From: Pseudocitrobacter faecalis
GTDB taxonomy: Bacteria; Pseudomonadota; Gammaproteobacteria; Enterobacterales; Enterobacteriaceae
Assembly (NCBI GenBank): GCA_003315335.1
Contig: QNRL01000006.1
Span: 186,001-250,000, forward strand
Direction of reading: 5' to 3'
Length of the DNA: 64,000 bases
How positions within the stretch are numbered: the first letter of the stretch is position 1; every line of letters starts with the position of its first letter. The position numbers were made by a program, and so were the translations under genes. Shown here in pieces: positions 9,866 through 18,851 of the stretch. The notes below the pieces were generated by a model. It saw only the letters and a program-made list of their open reading frames with translations. It did not search any database and was not told the DNA's origin.

Positions 9866-9894
9866 TTGACGGGGATGCATCGCAGCAGTAAGAT
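9866..9894 (+). promoter_or_regulatory. Sigma-70 promoter of tRNA-Pro
   Basis: TTGACG (9866-9871) and TAAGAT (9889-9894) are separated by exactly 17 bp. The discriminator that follows is GC-rich (GCGCCCCGC), typical of stringently controlled stable-RNA promoters. It directs transcription into the tRNA beginning at 9907. Confidence 0.8.
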
Positions 9895-9906
9895 GCGCCC
9901 CGCATT

Positions 9907-9983
<77 letters not shown>

Positions 9984-9990
9984 AATTTGA

Positions 9991-10019
9991 AAAGCCCGCT
10001 CTATGAGCGGGCTTTTTTG
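9991..10019 (+). terminator. Rho-independent terminator of proK
   Basis: A 9-bp stem (AAGCCCGCT / AGCGGGCTT) with a CTATG loop is followed by a run of six T residues, 8 nt after the tRNA CCA end. Confidence 0.93.
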
Positions 10020-10039
10020 CGTCTGGGGTTTGAAGACAA

Positions 10040-10262
10040 CCCTCACCCTAACCCTCTCCCTGAGGGAGAGGGGACCGATCGCCCGCAGGTTTACGTTTAG
10101 CGCTGGTTTTCTCTCTCCCTGAGGGAGAGGGGGCCGATCGCCCGCAGGTTTATGTTTAGCGCTGGTTTTCTCTCTCCCTGAGGGAGAGGGGGCCGATCGT
10201 ACGAGGTTTACGTTTAGCGCTGGTTTTCTCCCTCTCCCTGTGGGAGAGGGCCGGGGTGAGGG
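10040..10262. repeat. Tandem REP array, four units with 59-60 bp period
   Basis: The unit contains the hairpin CTCTCCCTGAGGGAGAG followed by a spacer with CCGATCGCCCGCAGG and TTTAGCGCTGGTTTTC. Copies start at 10054, 10113, 10172 and 10232. The array opens with CCCTCACCCTAACCC and closes with the inverse GGGCCGGGGTGAGGG, so the whole is one expanded BIME. The same hairpin family recurs at five other intergenic sites in the window. Confidence 0.9.
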
Positions 10263-10835
10263 CAACAGCGTGCGACGATCACACATAAGGCCCTTTACGC
10301 ATCTGAATCATCGCGACCTCTCCATTTTGTGACCTATTCCATTGCTTTTTTTTATACATAGTCAGATCTTTTTTTTCGTTGCTTATGGATAACCTCAGCA
10401 TTTTCCCCTGTGCGTTTTAACGTTCGCGGTATTTATCGCTCAGATAATCACCATTCTGTCATTATTTTTTCATAATGTGATTAAACGTTAATCACTGACC
10501 ACCTGGAATTATCAAGAACAAAACTCTGGCTTGTCGCGAGTAGCATAAATTTCTCTGCTGAAAATACCGCTCTGGAGTTTTTTTAATCTTTGCCTGTCAA
10601 TTCTCACCCTTGTTGTAAATCCCGGATGAGTGTATTGACGTTTTCACATTCTGTTGACAGATTGTAGGGCACGAGGGGCATTTCAGGGAGGATCTGCGCT
10701 GCAACTCACACGCTCACCTGAAAGGAATCTCCATCCCCTGTAACGCCTTCGGGCACCACCGACCAGACCGGTTAAAAAACAAATAAAGGCTGGCGGAATA
10801 ACAACAACACAACACACATAACCTGGAGCAGAATA
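10263..10835. other. 573-bp dppA upstream region, no gene seen
   Basis: AT-rich non-coding DNA. A TTGACG at 10635-10640 with a loose -10 (CAGATT, 17-bp spacing) would start RNA near 10670. That would give a leader of about 165 nt, the length I recall for E. coli dppA. The last 40 bases are the CA-rich segment listed separately. I see no open frame or RNA gene in the rest. Confidence 0.5.
10798..10832 (+). promoter_or_regulatory. CA-rich segment at the dppA ribosome site, candidate GcvB sRNA target
   Basis: A run of ACAACAACAC/ACACAC-type sequence directly precedes GGAG and the dppA ATG. In E. coli and Salmonella, dppA mRNA is repressed by pairing of the GU-rich R1 region of GcvB with just such a C/A-rich element. 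Pairing itself was not computed. Confidence 0.65.
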
Positions 10836-12443
10836 ATGAGTATTTCCTTGAAGAAGTCAGGGATGCTGAAGCTTGGTCTCAGCCTGGTGGCGATGACCGT
10901 CGCAGCGGGCGTACAGGCTAAAACCCTGGTTTATTGTTCTGAAGGCTCGCCGGAAGGCTTTAACCCACAGCTCTTTACCTCGGGAACCACCTACGACGCC
11001 AGCTCGGTGCCAATCTATAACCGTCTGGTGGAGTTCAAAACCGGCACCACCGAAGTCATTCCTGGGCTCGCTGAAAAGTGGGAAGTCAGCGAAGATGGCA
11101 AAACCTACACCTTCCACCTGCGTAATGGTGTGAAGTGGCAGGACAGCAAAGATTTCAAACCAACGCGTGACTTCAACGCCGATGACGTGGTGTTCTCATT
11201 CGATCGTCAGAAAAACGACCAGAACCCGTACCATAAAATTTCTGGTGGCAGCTATGAATACTTCGAAGGCATGGGCCTGCCGGAGCTGATTAGCGAAGTG
11301 AAAAAAGTCGATGACCACACGGTTCAATTCGTGCTGACTCGTCCGGAAGCGCCGTTCCTCGCCGACCTGGCAATGGACTTCGCCTCTATTCTGTCAAAAG
11401 AATATGCTGACAACATGCTGAAAGCCGGTACGCCGGACAAAGTTGACCTGAACCCAATCGGTACCGGGCCATTCCAGCTGCAGCAGTACCAGAAAGACTC
11501 CCGTATTCTCTATAAAGCCTTCCCGGGCTACTGGGGCACCAAGCCGAAGATCGACCGTCTGGTCTTCTCCATCACACCTGACGCTTCCGTGCGTTACGCC
11601 AAGCTGCAGAAGAACGAATGCCAGGTGATGCCGTACCCGAACCCGGCAGACATCGCGCGCATGAAGCAGGATAAAAATATTACCCTGCACGAGCAGGCGG
11701 GCCTGAACGTGGGCTATCTCTCCTACAACGTGCAGAAAAAACCGCTCGATGATGTGAAAGTTCGCCAGGCGCTGACCTACGCGGTGAACAAAGAAGCGAT
11801 CATCAAAGCCGTTTATCAGGGCGCTGGCGTGGCCGCGAAAAACCTGATCCCGCCAACCATGTGGGGCTATAACGATGACGTTAAAGACTACAGCTACGAT
11901 CCTGAAAAAGCGAAAGCGCTGCTTAAAGAAGCGGGTCACGCGGACGGTTTCACCATCGATCTGTGGGCGATGCCGGTTCAGCGTCCGTATAACCCGAACG
12001 CACGCCGTATGGCGGAGATGATCCAGGCCGACTGGGCCAAAGTGGGCGTGAAAGCCAATATCGTCACCTACGAATGGGGTGAGTACCTGAAACGCGCGAA
12101 AGCCGGTGAACACCAGACGGTAATGATGGGCTGGACCGGTGATAACGGGGATCCGGATAACTTCTTCGCTACCCTGTTTAGCTGCGCGGCGTCAGAGCAA
12201 GGCTCCAACTACTCAAAATGGTGCTACAAGCCGTTTGAAGACCTGATTCAACCGGCACGCGCGACCGACGATCACAACAAGCGTATTGAACTCTACAAAC
12301 AAGCTCAGGTAGTGATGCACGACCAGGCGCCAGCGCTGATCATTGCTCACTCCACCGTGTACGAGCCGGTGCGTAAAGAAGTCAAAGGCTATGTGGTTGA
12401 TCCGTTGGGCAAACACCACTTCGACAACGTCTCTATCGAATAA
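10836..12443 (+). CDS. dppA: Periplasmic dipeptide-binding protein
   Basis: The substrate-binding protein of the dipeptide ABC importer, also used for haem and as a chemotaxis ligand carrier with Tap in E. coli. It has 535 residues, the same as E. coli. The signal peptide ends at GVQA (about residue 28), leaving a mature start KTLVYCSEGSPEGF. The SBP family 5 signature lies around residues 70-90 (AEKWEVSEDGKTYTFHLR). It is the first gene of dppABCDF; a 158-bp gap with a REP hairpin separates it from dppB, which often means dppA mRNA accumulates above the rest. GAGCAGA precedes the ATG. Confidence 0.97.
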   Translation: MSISLKKSGMLKLGLSLVAMTVAAGVQAKTLVYCSEGSPEGFNPQLFTSGTTYDASSVPIYNRLVEFKTGTTEVIPGLAEKWEVSEDGKTYTFHLRNGVKWQDSKDFKPTRDFNADDVVFSFDRQKNDQNPYHKISGGSYEYFEGMGLPELISEVKKVDDHTVQFVLTRPEAPFLADLAMDFASILSKEYADNMLKAGTPDKVDLNPIGTGPFQLQQYQKDSRILYKAFPGYWGTKPKIDRLVFSITPDASVRYAKLQKNECQVMPYPNPADIARMKQDKNITLHEQAGLNVGYLSYNVQKKPLDDVKVRQALTYAVNKEAIIKAVYQGAGVAAKNLIPPTMWGYNDDVKDYSYDPEKAKALLKEAGHADGFTIDLWAMPVQRPYNPNARRMAEMIQADWAKVGVKANIVTYEWGEYLKRAKAGEHQTVMMGWTGDNGDPDNFFATLFSCAASEQGSNYSKWCYKPFEDLIQPARATDDHNKRIELYKQAQVVMHDQAPALIIAHSTVYEPVRKEVKGYVVDPLGKHHFDNVSIE

Positions 12444-12453
12444 TAACGATGTT

Positions 12454-12490
12454 CCCCCTCTCCCTCAGGGGTGAGGGCGGGGTGAGGGTG
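12454..12490. repeat. Short REP hairpin between dppA and dppB
   Basis: CCCCCTCTCCCTCAGGGG is followed by GGGCGGGGTGAGGG, a half-length member of the same family as the array at 10040-10262. A stem-loop here could protect the upstream dppA message from 3' exonucleases and lower read-through into dppB. Confidence 0.75.
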
Positions 12491-12601
12491 GCCTGGTGTC
12501 ACCTTTAGCCTCTCCTGTGCCCTGAGGGGGCGGGTATTTACATTTGTGAGCAATACAGACACCCAGTTCCAGGCTGCGTGTCACTAGAGAGAATCCGGGT
12601 T

Positions 12602-13621
12602 ATGTTGCAGTTTATTCTCCGACGTTTGGGGCTCGTCATCCCCACGTTTATCGGTATTACCCTTCTCACGTTTGCGTTTGTCCATATGATCCCCGGCGAC
12701 CCGGTGATGATTATGGCGGGCGAGCGTGGCATCTCCCCTGAACGCCATGCCGAACTGTTGGCCGCGCTCGGCCTTGATAAGCCGATGTGGCAGCAGTATC
12801 TCCACTATATCTGGGGCGTCATGCATGGTGATTTAGGGATCTCACTGAAAAGCCGTCTTCCGGTGTGGGACGAGTTTGTGCCGCGTTTTAAAGCAACGCT
12901 GGAACTCGGCATCTGCGCCATGATGTTCGCCGTCGCCGTGGGTATCCCGGTGGGCGTGCTGGCTGCGGTAAAACGCGGCTCTATCTTCGATCACACCGCC
13001 GTTGGCCTGGCGCTGACCGGCTATTCCATGCCTATTTTCTGGTGGGGCATGATGCTGATCATGCTGGTTTCGGTGCACTGGAACCTGACGCCGGTCTCCG
13101 GGCGTGTGAGCGACATGGTGTTCCTTGATGACTCGAACCCGTTGACCGGTTTCATGCTGATTGATACCGCCATTTGGGGCGAAGAGGGTAACTTCATCGA
13201 CGCGGTGGCGCACATGATTTTGCCCGCCATCGTGCTGGGTACCATCCCGCTGGCGGTGATTGTACGTATGACGCGCTCCTCCATGCTGGAAGTGCTGGGT
13301 GAAGATTATATCCGCACCGCACGCGCCAAAGGGCTGACCCGCATGCGAGTTATCATCGTACACGCGTTGCGTAACGCCATGCTGCCGGTGGTGACCGTTA
13401 TCGGCCTGCAGGTCGGTACGCTGCTGGCAGGCGCGATCCTGACAGAAACCATCTTCTCCTGGCCGGGCCTTGGCCGCTGGTTGATTGACGCGTTACAGCG
13501 CCGTGATTATCCGGTGGTACAGGGCGGCGTGCTGCTGGTGGCGACGATGATAATCCTGGTCAACCTGCTGGTTGATCTTCTCTATGGCGTGGTGAACCCG
13601 CGTATCCGGCATAAGAAGTAA
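12602..13621 (+). CDS. dppB: Dipeptide ABC transporter permease DppB
   Basis: One of the two inner-membrane channel subunits. It has 339 residues from the ATG at 12602, identical in length to E. coli; the in-frame GTG at 12578 would add eight residues and has no better ribosome site. It begins MLQFILRRLGLVIPTF, the standard BPD_transp_1 N-terminal helix, and carries the EAA loop (about residues 230-250, EDYIRTARAKGLTRMRV) that contacts the ATPases. About six membrane segments are seen. It is followed by dppC after 9 bp. Confidence 0.96.
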   Translation: MLQFILRRLGLVIPTFIGITLLTFAFVHMIPGDPVMIMAGERGISPERHAELLAALGLDKPMWQQYLHYIWGVMHGDLGISLKSRLPVWDEFVPRFKATLELGICAMMFAVAVGIPVGVLAAVKRGSIFDHTAVGLALTGYSMPIFWWGMMLIMLVSVHWNLTPVSGRVSDMVFLDDSNPLTGFMLIDTAIWGEEGNFIDAVAHMILPAIVLGTIPLAVIVRMTRSSMLEVLGEDYIRTARAKGLTRMRVIIVHALRNAMLPVVTVIGLQVGTLLAGAILTETIFSWPGLGRWLIDALQRRDYPVVQGGVLLVATMIILVNLLVDLLYGVVNPRIRHKK

Positions 13622-13630
13622 GGGGCCATC

Positions 13631-14533
13631 ATGTCACAAGTCACTGAAAATAAAACGGTGTCCGCACCGGTGCCAATGACGCCGATGCAGGAGTTCTGGC
13701 ACTACTTTAAACGTAACAAAGGTGCGGTGGTTGGCCTGATTTACGTGGTCATTGTGCTGTTTATTGCGATTTTCGCTAACTGGATAGCGCCTTATAACCC
13801 GGCGGATCAGTTCCGTGATTCCTTACTCGCCCCGCCTGTGTGGCAGGAAGGCGGAAGCTGGGCGCATTTGCTGGGTACTGATGACGTAGGCCGTGATGTG
13901 ATGTCGCGTCTGATGTACGGTGCGCGTTTATCGCTGCTGGTGGGTTGTCTGGTGGTCGTGCTGTCGCTGGTGCTGGGGATTGTCCTCGGGCTGGTGGCGG
14001 GCTACTTCGGCGGCCTGGTGGATAACGTCATTATGCGCGTGGTCGATATCATGCTGGCGCTGCCGAGCCTGCTGCTCGCGCTGGTTCTGGTGGCGATTTT
14101 CGGCCCCTCTATCGGTAACGCCGCGCTGGCGCTGACCTTTGTTGCGCTACCGCACTATGTCCGTTTGACGCGCGCCGCCGTACTGGTGGAAGTCAATCGC
14201 GACTACGTCACCGCGTCTCGCGTGGCGGGGGCGGGGGCGATGCGCCAGATGTTCGTCAATATCTTCCCGAACTGCCTTGCGCCGCTGATTGTTCAGGCGT
14301 CGCTCGGCTTCTCTAACGCCATTCTCGATATGGCCGCCCTTGGCTTCCTCGGCATGGGTGCGCAGCCGCCAACACCGGAGTGGGGCACCATGCTCTCCGA
14401 CGTGTTGCAGTTCGCGCAAAGCGCCTGGTGGGTCGTGACCTTCCCGGGTCTGGCGATCCTGCTGACGGTGCTGGCATTTAACCTGATGGGTGACGGTCTG
14501 CGTGACGCGCTCGATCCCAAACTGAAGCAGTAA
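13631..14533 (+). CDS. dppC: Dipeptide ABC transporter permease DppC
   Basis: The second channel subunit, 300 residues as in E. coli. The first cytoplasmic stretch with [16 protein letters not shown] is the OppC-type N-terminal domain. Then come the [20 protein letters not shown] motif and the EAA loop near residues 195-215 ([18 protein letters not shown]). Six membrane segments. The SD GGGGCC is weak, but the start lies 9 bp after dppB, consistent with coupling. dppD follows 10 bp downstream. Confidence 0.96.
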   Translation: MSQVTENKTVSAPVPMTPMQEFWHYFKRNKGAVVGLIYVVIVLFIAIFANWIAPYNPADQFRDSLLAPPVWQEGGSWAHLLGTDDVGRDVMSRLMYGARLSLLVGCLVVVLSLVLGIVLGLVAGYFGGLVDNVIMRVVDIMLALPSLLLALVLVAIFGPSIGNAALALTFVALPHYVRLTRAAVLVEVNRDYVTASRVAGAGAMRQMFVNIFPNCLAPLIVQASLGFSNAILDMAALGFLGMGAQPPTPEWGTMLSDVLQFAQSAWWVVTFPGLAILLTVLAFNLMGDGLRDALDPKLKQ

Positions 14534-14543
14534 GAGGTTCGAG

Positions 14544-15527
14544 ATGGCGTTATTACATGTAGATAAATTATCGGTGCACTTCGGCGACGAAGGCACACCG
14601 TTTCGCGCCGTGGACCGCGTCAGTTATAGCGTGGATCAGGGTGAAGTTGTGGGGATTGTTGGCGAGTCGGGTTCCGGTAAATCGGTCAGTTCGCTGGCGA
14701 TCATGGGGCTGATTGATTATCCGGGCCGTGTCATGGCGGAGAGCCTGGCGTTCAACGGCCAGGATTTGCAGCGTATTTCGGAAAAAGAGCGTCGTAACCT
14801 GGTGGGCGCCGAAGTGGCGATGATCTTCCAGGACCCGATGACCAGTCTTAACCCGTGCTACACCGTCGGTTTCCAGATAATGGAAGCGATTAAGGTGCAT
14901 CAGGGCGGCAATAAGAAAACGCGTCGCCAGCGGGCGATTGACCTGCTGAATCAGGTCGGTATTCCCGATCCGGCCTCGCGGTTGGATGTCTATCCGCATC
15001 AGCTTTCCGGCGGGATGAGCCAGCGTGTCATGATCGCCATGGCGATTGCTTGCCGGCCAAAACTGCTGATTGCCGATGAACCGACGACGGCGCTCGACGT
15101 GACCATTCAGGCGCAGATCATCGAACTGCTGCTGGAGTTGCAGCAGAAAGAGAATATGGCGCTGATCCTGATCACCCACGATTTGGCGCTGGTGGCGGAA
15201 GCGGCGCATAAAATTATCGTGATGTATGCCGGCCAGGTGGTGGAAACCGGGGCGGCGCGCGATATTTTCCGCGCGCCGCGTCATCCGTACACTCAGGCGC
15301 TGCTGCGCGCGCTGCCGGAGTTTGCCCAGGACAAAGCGCGTCTGGCCTCATTGCCGGGCGTGGTTCCGGGCAAATATGACCGCCCGAACGGCTGTCTGCT
15401 GAATCCGCGCTGCCCGTATGCCACGGATAAATGCCGCACTGAAGAGCCGGATCTGAACCTGCTGGATGGCGCGCGTCAGTCCAAATGTCACTACCCACTC
15501 GATGATGCCGGGAGGCCTACACGATGA
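14544..15527 (+). CDS. dppD: Dipeptide ABC transporter ATP-binding protein DppD
   Basis: A cytoplasmic ATPase of 327 residues. Walker A is GESGSGKS (residues 40-47), the signature motif is LSGGMSQR, Walker B is [12 protein letters not shown] and the switch His is in ITHDLAL. The C-terminal oligopeptide-ABC extension carries the conserved cysteines ([15 protein letters not shown]). It pairs with DppF to energise DppBC. The stop overlaps the dppF start (ATGA), showing translational coupling. Confidence 0.96.
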   Translation: MALLHVDKLSVHFGDEGTPFRAVDRVSYSVDQGEVVGIVGESGSGKSVSSLAIMGLIDYPGRVMAESLAFNGQDLQRISEKERRNLVGAEVAMIFQDPMTSLNPCYTVGFQIMEAIKVHQGGNKKTRRQRAIDLLNQVGIPDPASRLDVYPHQLSGGMSQRVMIAMAIACRPKLLIADEPTTALDVTIQAQIIELLLELQQKENMALILITHDLALVAEAAHKIIVMYAGQVVETGAARDIFRAPRHPYTQALLRALPEFAQDKARLASLPGVVPGKYDRPNGCLLNPRCPYATDKCRTEEPDLNLLDGARQSKCHYPLDDAGRPTR

Positions 15528-16531
15528 GTACGCAAGAGGCCGCTCTGCAACCGCTGTTGCAGGCAACCGATCTGAAAAAATACTACCCGGTGAAGAAAGG
15601 GTTATTTGCCCCTGAACGCCTGGTGAAAGCGCTGGATGGCGTGTCGTTTACGCTTGAACGCGGTAAAACGCTGGCGGTGGTGGGCGAATCTGGCTGTGGC
15701 AAATCAACGCTGGGCCGTCTGCTGACGATGATTGAAACCCCCACCGGCGGGGCGCTGTCTTATCAGGGCCAGGATCTGCTGAAACATGACCCGCATGCGC
15801 AGAAGCTGCGTCGGCAGAAAATTCAAATAGTCTTCCAGAATCCTTACGGCTCTCTGAACCCGCGTAAAAAAGTGGGGCAGATTCTGGAAGAGCCGCTGCT
15901 GATTAACACCTCACTTAGCAAAGCTGAACGCCGTGAAAAAGCGCTGGCGATGATGGCGAAAGTGGGCCTGAAAACGGAACACTATGACCGTTATCCGCAT
16001 ATGTTCTCCGGCGGCCAGCGTCAGCGTATCGCCATCGCCCGTGGTCTGATGCTCGATCCGGATGTGGTGATTGCCGACGAACCCGTCTCGGCGCTGGACG
16101 TCTCGGTGCGCGCGCAGGTGCTCAACCTGATGATGGATTTGCAGCAGGAGCTGGGGCTGTCTTATGTGTTTATCTCGCACGATCTGTCCGTGGTCGAGCA
16201 CATTGCCGATGAAGTGATGGTGATGTATCTGGGGCGCTGCGTGGAGAAGGGAACGAAAGACCAGATCTTCAATAACCCGCGTCACCCGTACACCCAGGCG
16301 CTGCTATCGGCGACACCACGTCTGAATCCGGACGATCGCCGTGAGCGTATTAAACTCACCGGCGAACTGCCAAGCCCGCTGAATCCACCGCCGGGTTGTG
16401 CCTTCAACGCCCGCTGCCGTCGTCGGTTTGGGCCCTGCACCCAACTCGCGCCGCAGCTGAAAGAGTATAACGGTCAACTGGTTGCGTGCTTCGCCGTAGA
16501 CCAGGATGAAAACCCTGAAAAGGCGTTATAA
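15524..16531 (+). CDS. dppF: Dipeptide ABC transporter ATP-binding protein DppF
   Basis: The partner ATPase, 335 residues. Walker A is GESGCGKS (54-61), the signature is FSGGQRQR, Walker B is [12 protein letters not shown], and the switch is ISHDLSV. The C-terminal extension has the [15 protein letters not shown] cysteine cluster. It is the last gene of the operon. I see no strong terminator in the 140 bp that follow, where the ldr/rdl region begins. Confidence 0.96.
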   Translation: MSTQEAALQPLLQATDLKKYYPVKKGLFAPERLVKALDGVSFTLERGKTLAVVGESGCGKSTLGRLLTMIETPTGGALSYQGQDLLKHDPHAQKLRRQKIQIVFQNPYGSLNPRKKVGQILEEPLLINTSLSKAERREKALAMMAKVGLKTEHYDRYPHMFSGGQRQRIAIARGLMLDPDVVIADEPVSALDVSVRAQVLNLMMDLQQELGLSYVFISHDLSVVEHIADEVMVMYLGRCVEKGTKDQIFNNPRHPYTQALLSATPRLNPDDRRERIKLTGELPSPLNPPPGCAFNARCRRRFGPCTQLAPQLKEYNGQLVACFAVDQDENPEKAL

Positions 16532-16675
16532 GGTCTGGAAGGCAGTGCGCATATTGCGAGATTGCCTGGTGAAGGGAATAAACAGAAAAGCGTAGAATCG
16601 ACGCCAGGCCGGGTTCGCCCGGTCAGGCGCAATGTTGCGGGGGCTTGATCCCCGGCGGCATTGGTTGCTGGAAAG

Positions 16676-16740
16676 AGAAAACCCCCGCACGTTGAGAGGT
16701 TTAACCTGACAACATAACGGGGGCTAATCTTGACTCTAGA
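16676..16740 (-). ncRNA. rdlD: RdlD antisense RNA (type I antitoxin)
   Basis: On the minus strand an RNA of about 65 nt would start near 16740. It begins TCTAGAGTCAAGATTAGCCC and ends in a hairpin closed by CCCCCG/CGGGGG followed by TTTTCT. This matches my memory of the E. coli Rdl RNA. It overlaps the 5' leader of ldrD mRNA in antisense and would block translation of the toxin. Exact ends are inferred from promoter and terminator positions. Confidence 0.8.
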
Positions 16741-16747
16741 CAATTCA

Positions 16748-16776
16748 AGAATAGCCGCGAACTGTTGTCATTTCAA
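16748..16776 (-). promoter_or_regulatory. Sigma-70 promoter of rdlD
   Basis: On the minus strand TTGAAA (16776-16771) and TATTCT (16753-16748) are exactly 17 bp apart, placing the RNA start about 7 nt on, near 16740. Confidence 0.75.
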
Positions 16777-16789
16777 GCAAGGCGGCTAT

Positions 16790-16897
16790 ATGACGTTCGC
16801 ACAACTCTGTGTGATCTTCTGGCACGATCTGGCAGCGCCGATTCTGGTGGGGATTATCACCACCGCAATCGTGAGCGGGTGGCGTAACCGGAGATAA
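16790..16897 (+). CDS. ldrD: Small toxic membrane peptide LdrD
   Basis: A 35-residue peptide, the exact length of E. coli Ldr toxins, and missed by usual length cut-offs. It reads MTFAQLCVIFWHDLAAP and continues to a WRNRR end; the IFWHDLAAPI core and the GIIT-AIVS helix are diagnostic. E. coli LdrD over-production stops growth and condenses the nucleoid. The antisense RdlD lies upstream, and the gene sits in the same place as in E. coli, between dppF and bcsG. AAGGCGG about 6 nt before the ATG is the ribosome site. A strong terminator follows at 16947. Confidence 0.92.
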   Translation: MTFAQLCVIFWHDLAAPILVGIITTAIVSGWRNRR

Positions 16898-16946
16898 TAT
16901 GCAGGCGGGCGTCAGGCTGTCGAGATGGCAACGCGCGCCCGAATCG

Positions 16947-16979
16947 GGCCGCAGGGGTGACATCCTGCGGCCTTTTTTG
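16947..16979 (+). terminator. Rho-independent terminator of ldrD
   Basis: GGCCGCAGG and CCTGCGGCC form a 9-bp stem followed by TTTTTT. It lies between ldrD and the convergent bcsG end. Confidence 0.9.
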
Positions 16980-16980
16980 C

Positions 16981-18660
16981 TTACTGCGGATACGGTACCC
17001 AGTCGCCACCGTTCAGGCGAACGTAGGGTTTACCCTGGTACTGCATTACCACGGCGTTGGAGTTCTCGGAGACCGGCGCCGTTTGCGGCAGGCTATTGGT
17101 GTAGGCCTGCCAGTCCACGCTATCTTCATTAAACATCTTACCGTCAACGGCGCGGGCAACCAGTTCGGAGACCGCAAGGTAGCTGCTCGGCTGATCGATA
17201 ACGATCGGCGCGCCCTGATGCGGTGCTTTCATACCGAAGAATTTCACCGCTGCCGGGACATGCGTAATGGACGGGCTCGGAATATCGCGCAGGCCAGAAA
17301 CCTGCATTTTATCACCCTGCAGCGCCGCGCCGTGTTCCGGCACCACAACCACCATCACTTTACGCCCCGATTTTTCCAGTTCGGTAAAGAAGGTATCCAG
17401 CTCGTCGAACAGCTTCTGCGCACGCGCTTTGTAATCGGCTGTTTTGCTCTGGCCCTGATAGTGGTTACCGTCGTGGAGCGGCAGAATGTTGAAGAAGGTT
17501 GCGGTGCGTTTTTCCGCGCCCTGGCCTTCCGACTCCTGCCAACGTTTCAGAACGGCAAGGTCGTCATATACCGGTGAGCCGTCGAACGAGAGCAGGTTAA
17601 TCGGCAGTTTGCTTTGATCCATCAACGGGCTTTGCACACCCCCGTTATCACGTATCTCTTTCAGGAAGCCACCGAAGACGCCGTTGTGATCCAGCATCAG
17701 TTGCTGCGCGAAGCCCAGTTTGCTCAGGTTATCGAACAGGTAGCACTGATTACCGGCGGGCTGATACAGATTGGTATGCGACGCTTGACCGCAACTGGCG
17801 CGCAGCAGACGAATCGCCGCCGGGCCGCTGTAAGAGGTGGCTGAGTTGAAGTTGGTAAAGCGAATATCAAAGTGCGACCACAGTGGGTGCTGCATCAGAC
17901 CAGCCGCTTCAATATCGGCGTTCGAGAGCGAGCAGATGTTGATCACCAGCAGTTCAAAAGGCTGGGCATCGGCAGGCAACGTATCGGGGAATTTGGTCGA
18001 GCGCTTTTCTTCCGATTGATAGAAACTGCTCAGCCAGGCATTAAGATTGGCGGAGGTTGGCGGCGCAGTTTGCGCCGGAATATCACCCACAACCGGCGTA
18101 TTACCCGCCGTAGCGACCGTCGCGGCAGCCGTGCCGCCGGTGGTGGTGACGGTATTGGTCGGCTGACCACCGGGGAACAGGCTAAAGGAAGGGCCAATCA
18201 GCGTAATCAGATTCAGCCAGACCATCGCCGCGACCACAAACACCGTCACGCGGATCCACTGGGTTAAGAACAGCCAGGCGACCAGCAGCACAAAGAAGGC
18301 GCCAACCATCTGCCAGTTGATAAAGCGGGTGACAAGATCCCACATATAGTCCGCGCTGAAGCCCGCAATTTGCGAGCCCTGGCTCATAATACTTTCCGGG
18401 CCAGGCAGCCATGTATCATGCCAGAAGAGGGCAAAGCCTATCGGAATGGCAATCCAGTTGCGCCACTTATGCAGACGGCGATTGGGCAGTGGAAACAGCA
18501 GAAACGCCATAAACACCAGGTTCTGCATGGCGTGAAAATTGAGGTAACCGGCCCACAGCAGGCCAAATTTTACCAGGAAATAGAAGTTCCAGCCGGACAA
18601 GCCGCGCCAGTATTGCCAGAGTGGCGATGAGGCCGTGGCGGTTTGGGTTGATTGGGTCAT
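16981..18660 (-). CDS. bcsG: Cellulose phosphoethanolamine transferase BcsG
   Basis: An inner-membrane enzyme that adds phosphoethanolamine to nascent cellulose. It has 559 residues, equal to E. coli BcsG. Four to five membrane segments lie in residues 27-158, then a Pro/Thr-rich linker (about 165-205) and a periplasmic alkaline-phosphatase-like domain. Key residues fall at the E. coli positions: C243 (NICSLSN), nucleophile S278 (SYSGP), and the E-H pair in [11 protein letters not shown]290 is the conserved disulfide partner (LRASCGQ). It overlaps bcsF by 4 nt, so bcsEFG is one coupled operon. All catalytic residues are present, so modified (pEtN) cellulose is expected. Confidence 0.96.
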   Translation of the reverse strand: MTQSTQTATASSPLWQYWRGLSGWNFYFLVKFGLLWAGYLNFHAMQNLVFMAFLLFPLPNRRLHKWRNWIAIPIGFALFWHDTWLPGPESIMSQGSQIAGFSADYMWDLVTRFINWQMVGAFFVLLVAWLFLTQWIRVTVFVVAAMVWLNLITLIGPSFSLFPGGQPTNTVTTTGGTAAATVATAGNTPVVGDIPAQTAPPTSANLNAWLSSFYQSEEKRSTKFPDTLPADAQPFELLVINICSLSNADIEAAGLMQHPLWSHFDIRFTNFNSATSYSGPAAIRLLRASCGQASHTNLYQPAGNQCYLFDNLSKLGFAQQLMLDHNGVFGGFLKEIRDNGGVQSPLMDQSKLPINLLSFDGSPVYDDLAVLKRWQESEGQGAEKRTATFFNILPLHDGNHYQGQSKTADYKARAQKLFDELDTFFTELEKSGRKVMVVVVPEHGAALQGDKMQVSGLRDIPSPSITHVPAAVKFFGMKAPHQGAPIVIDQPSSYLAVSELVARAVDGKMFNEDSVDWQAYTNSLPQTAPVSENSNAVVMQYQGKPYVRLNGGDWVPYPQ

Positions 18661-18851
18661 TTTTCTGTTTTCGCTCTGGAACTTGAACCCCGGCGCAGGA
18701 CGCCAGCAGGTTTAACATAACGCGGTTTAAAGAACATCAGCCGGAAGGCGTTTTCGATGCGGCGTTGATAGTGGCGTGTCAAATATCCCAGCGGGAAGAA
18801 GAGCAGCGCGCACAAGACAACTAACTGAATAATATCGCTTATCGACATCAT
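18657..18851 (-). CDS. bcsF: Cellulose synthase accessory membrane protein BcsF
   Basis: A 64-residue single-span protein with one N-terminal helix ([20 protein letters not shown]) and a basic cytoplasmic tail ending with [12 protein letters not shown], as in E. coli BcsF (63 residues). It recruits BcsE to the membrane and is needed for BcsG function in E. coli. It overlaps bcsE upstream and bcsG downstream by 4 nt each (ATGA arrangement). Confidence 0.93.
   Translation of the reverse strand: MMSISDIIQLVVLCALLFFPLGYLTRHYQRRIENAFRLMFFKPRYVKPAGVLRRGSSSRAKTEK

Noticed and set aside
10040-10262. CRISPR-like appearance of the phased repeat array
   Set aside because: The spacers are identical to each other and the repeats are hairpins of a REP family; no cas genes are present.
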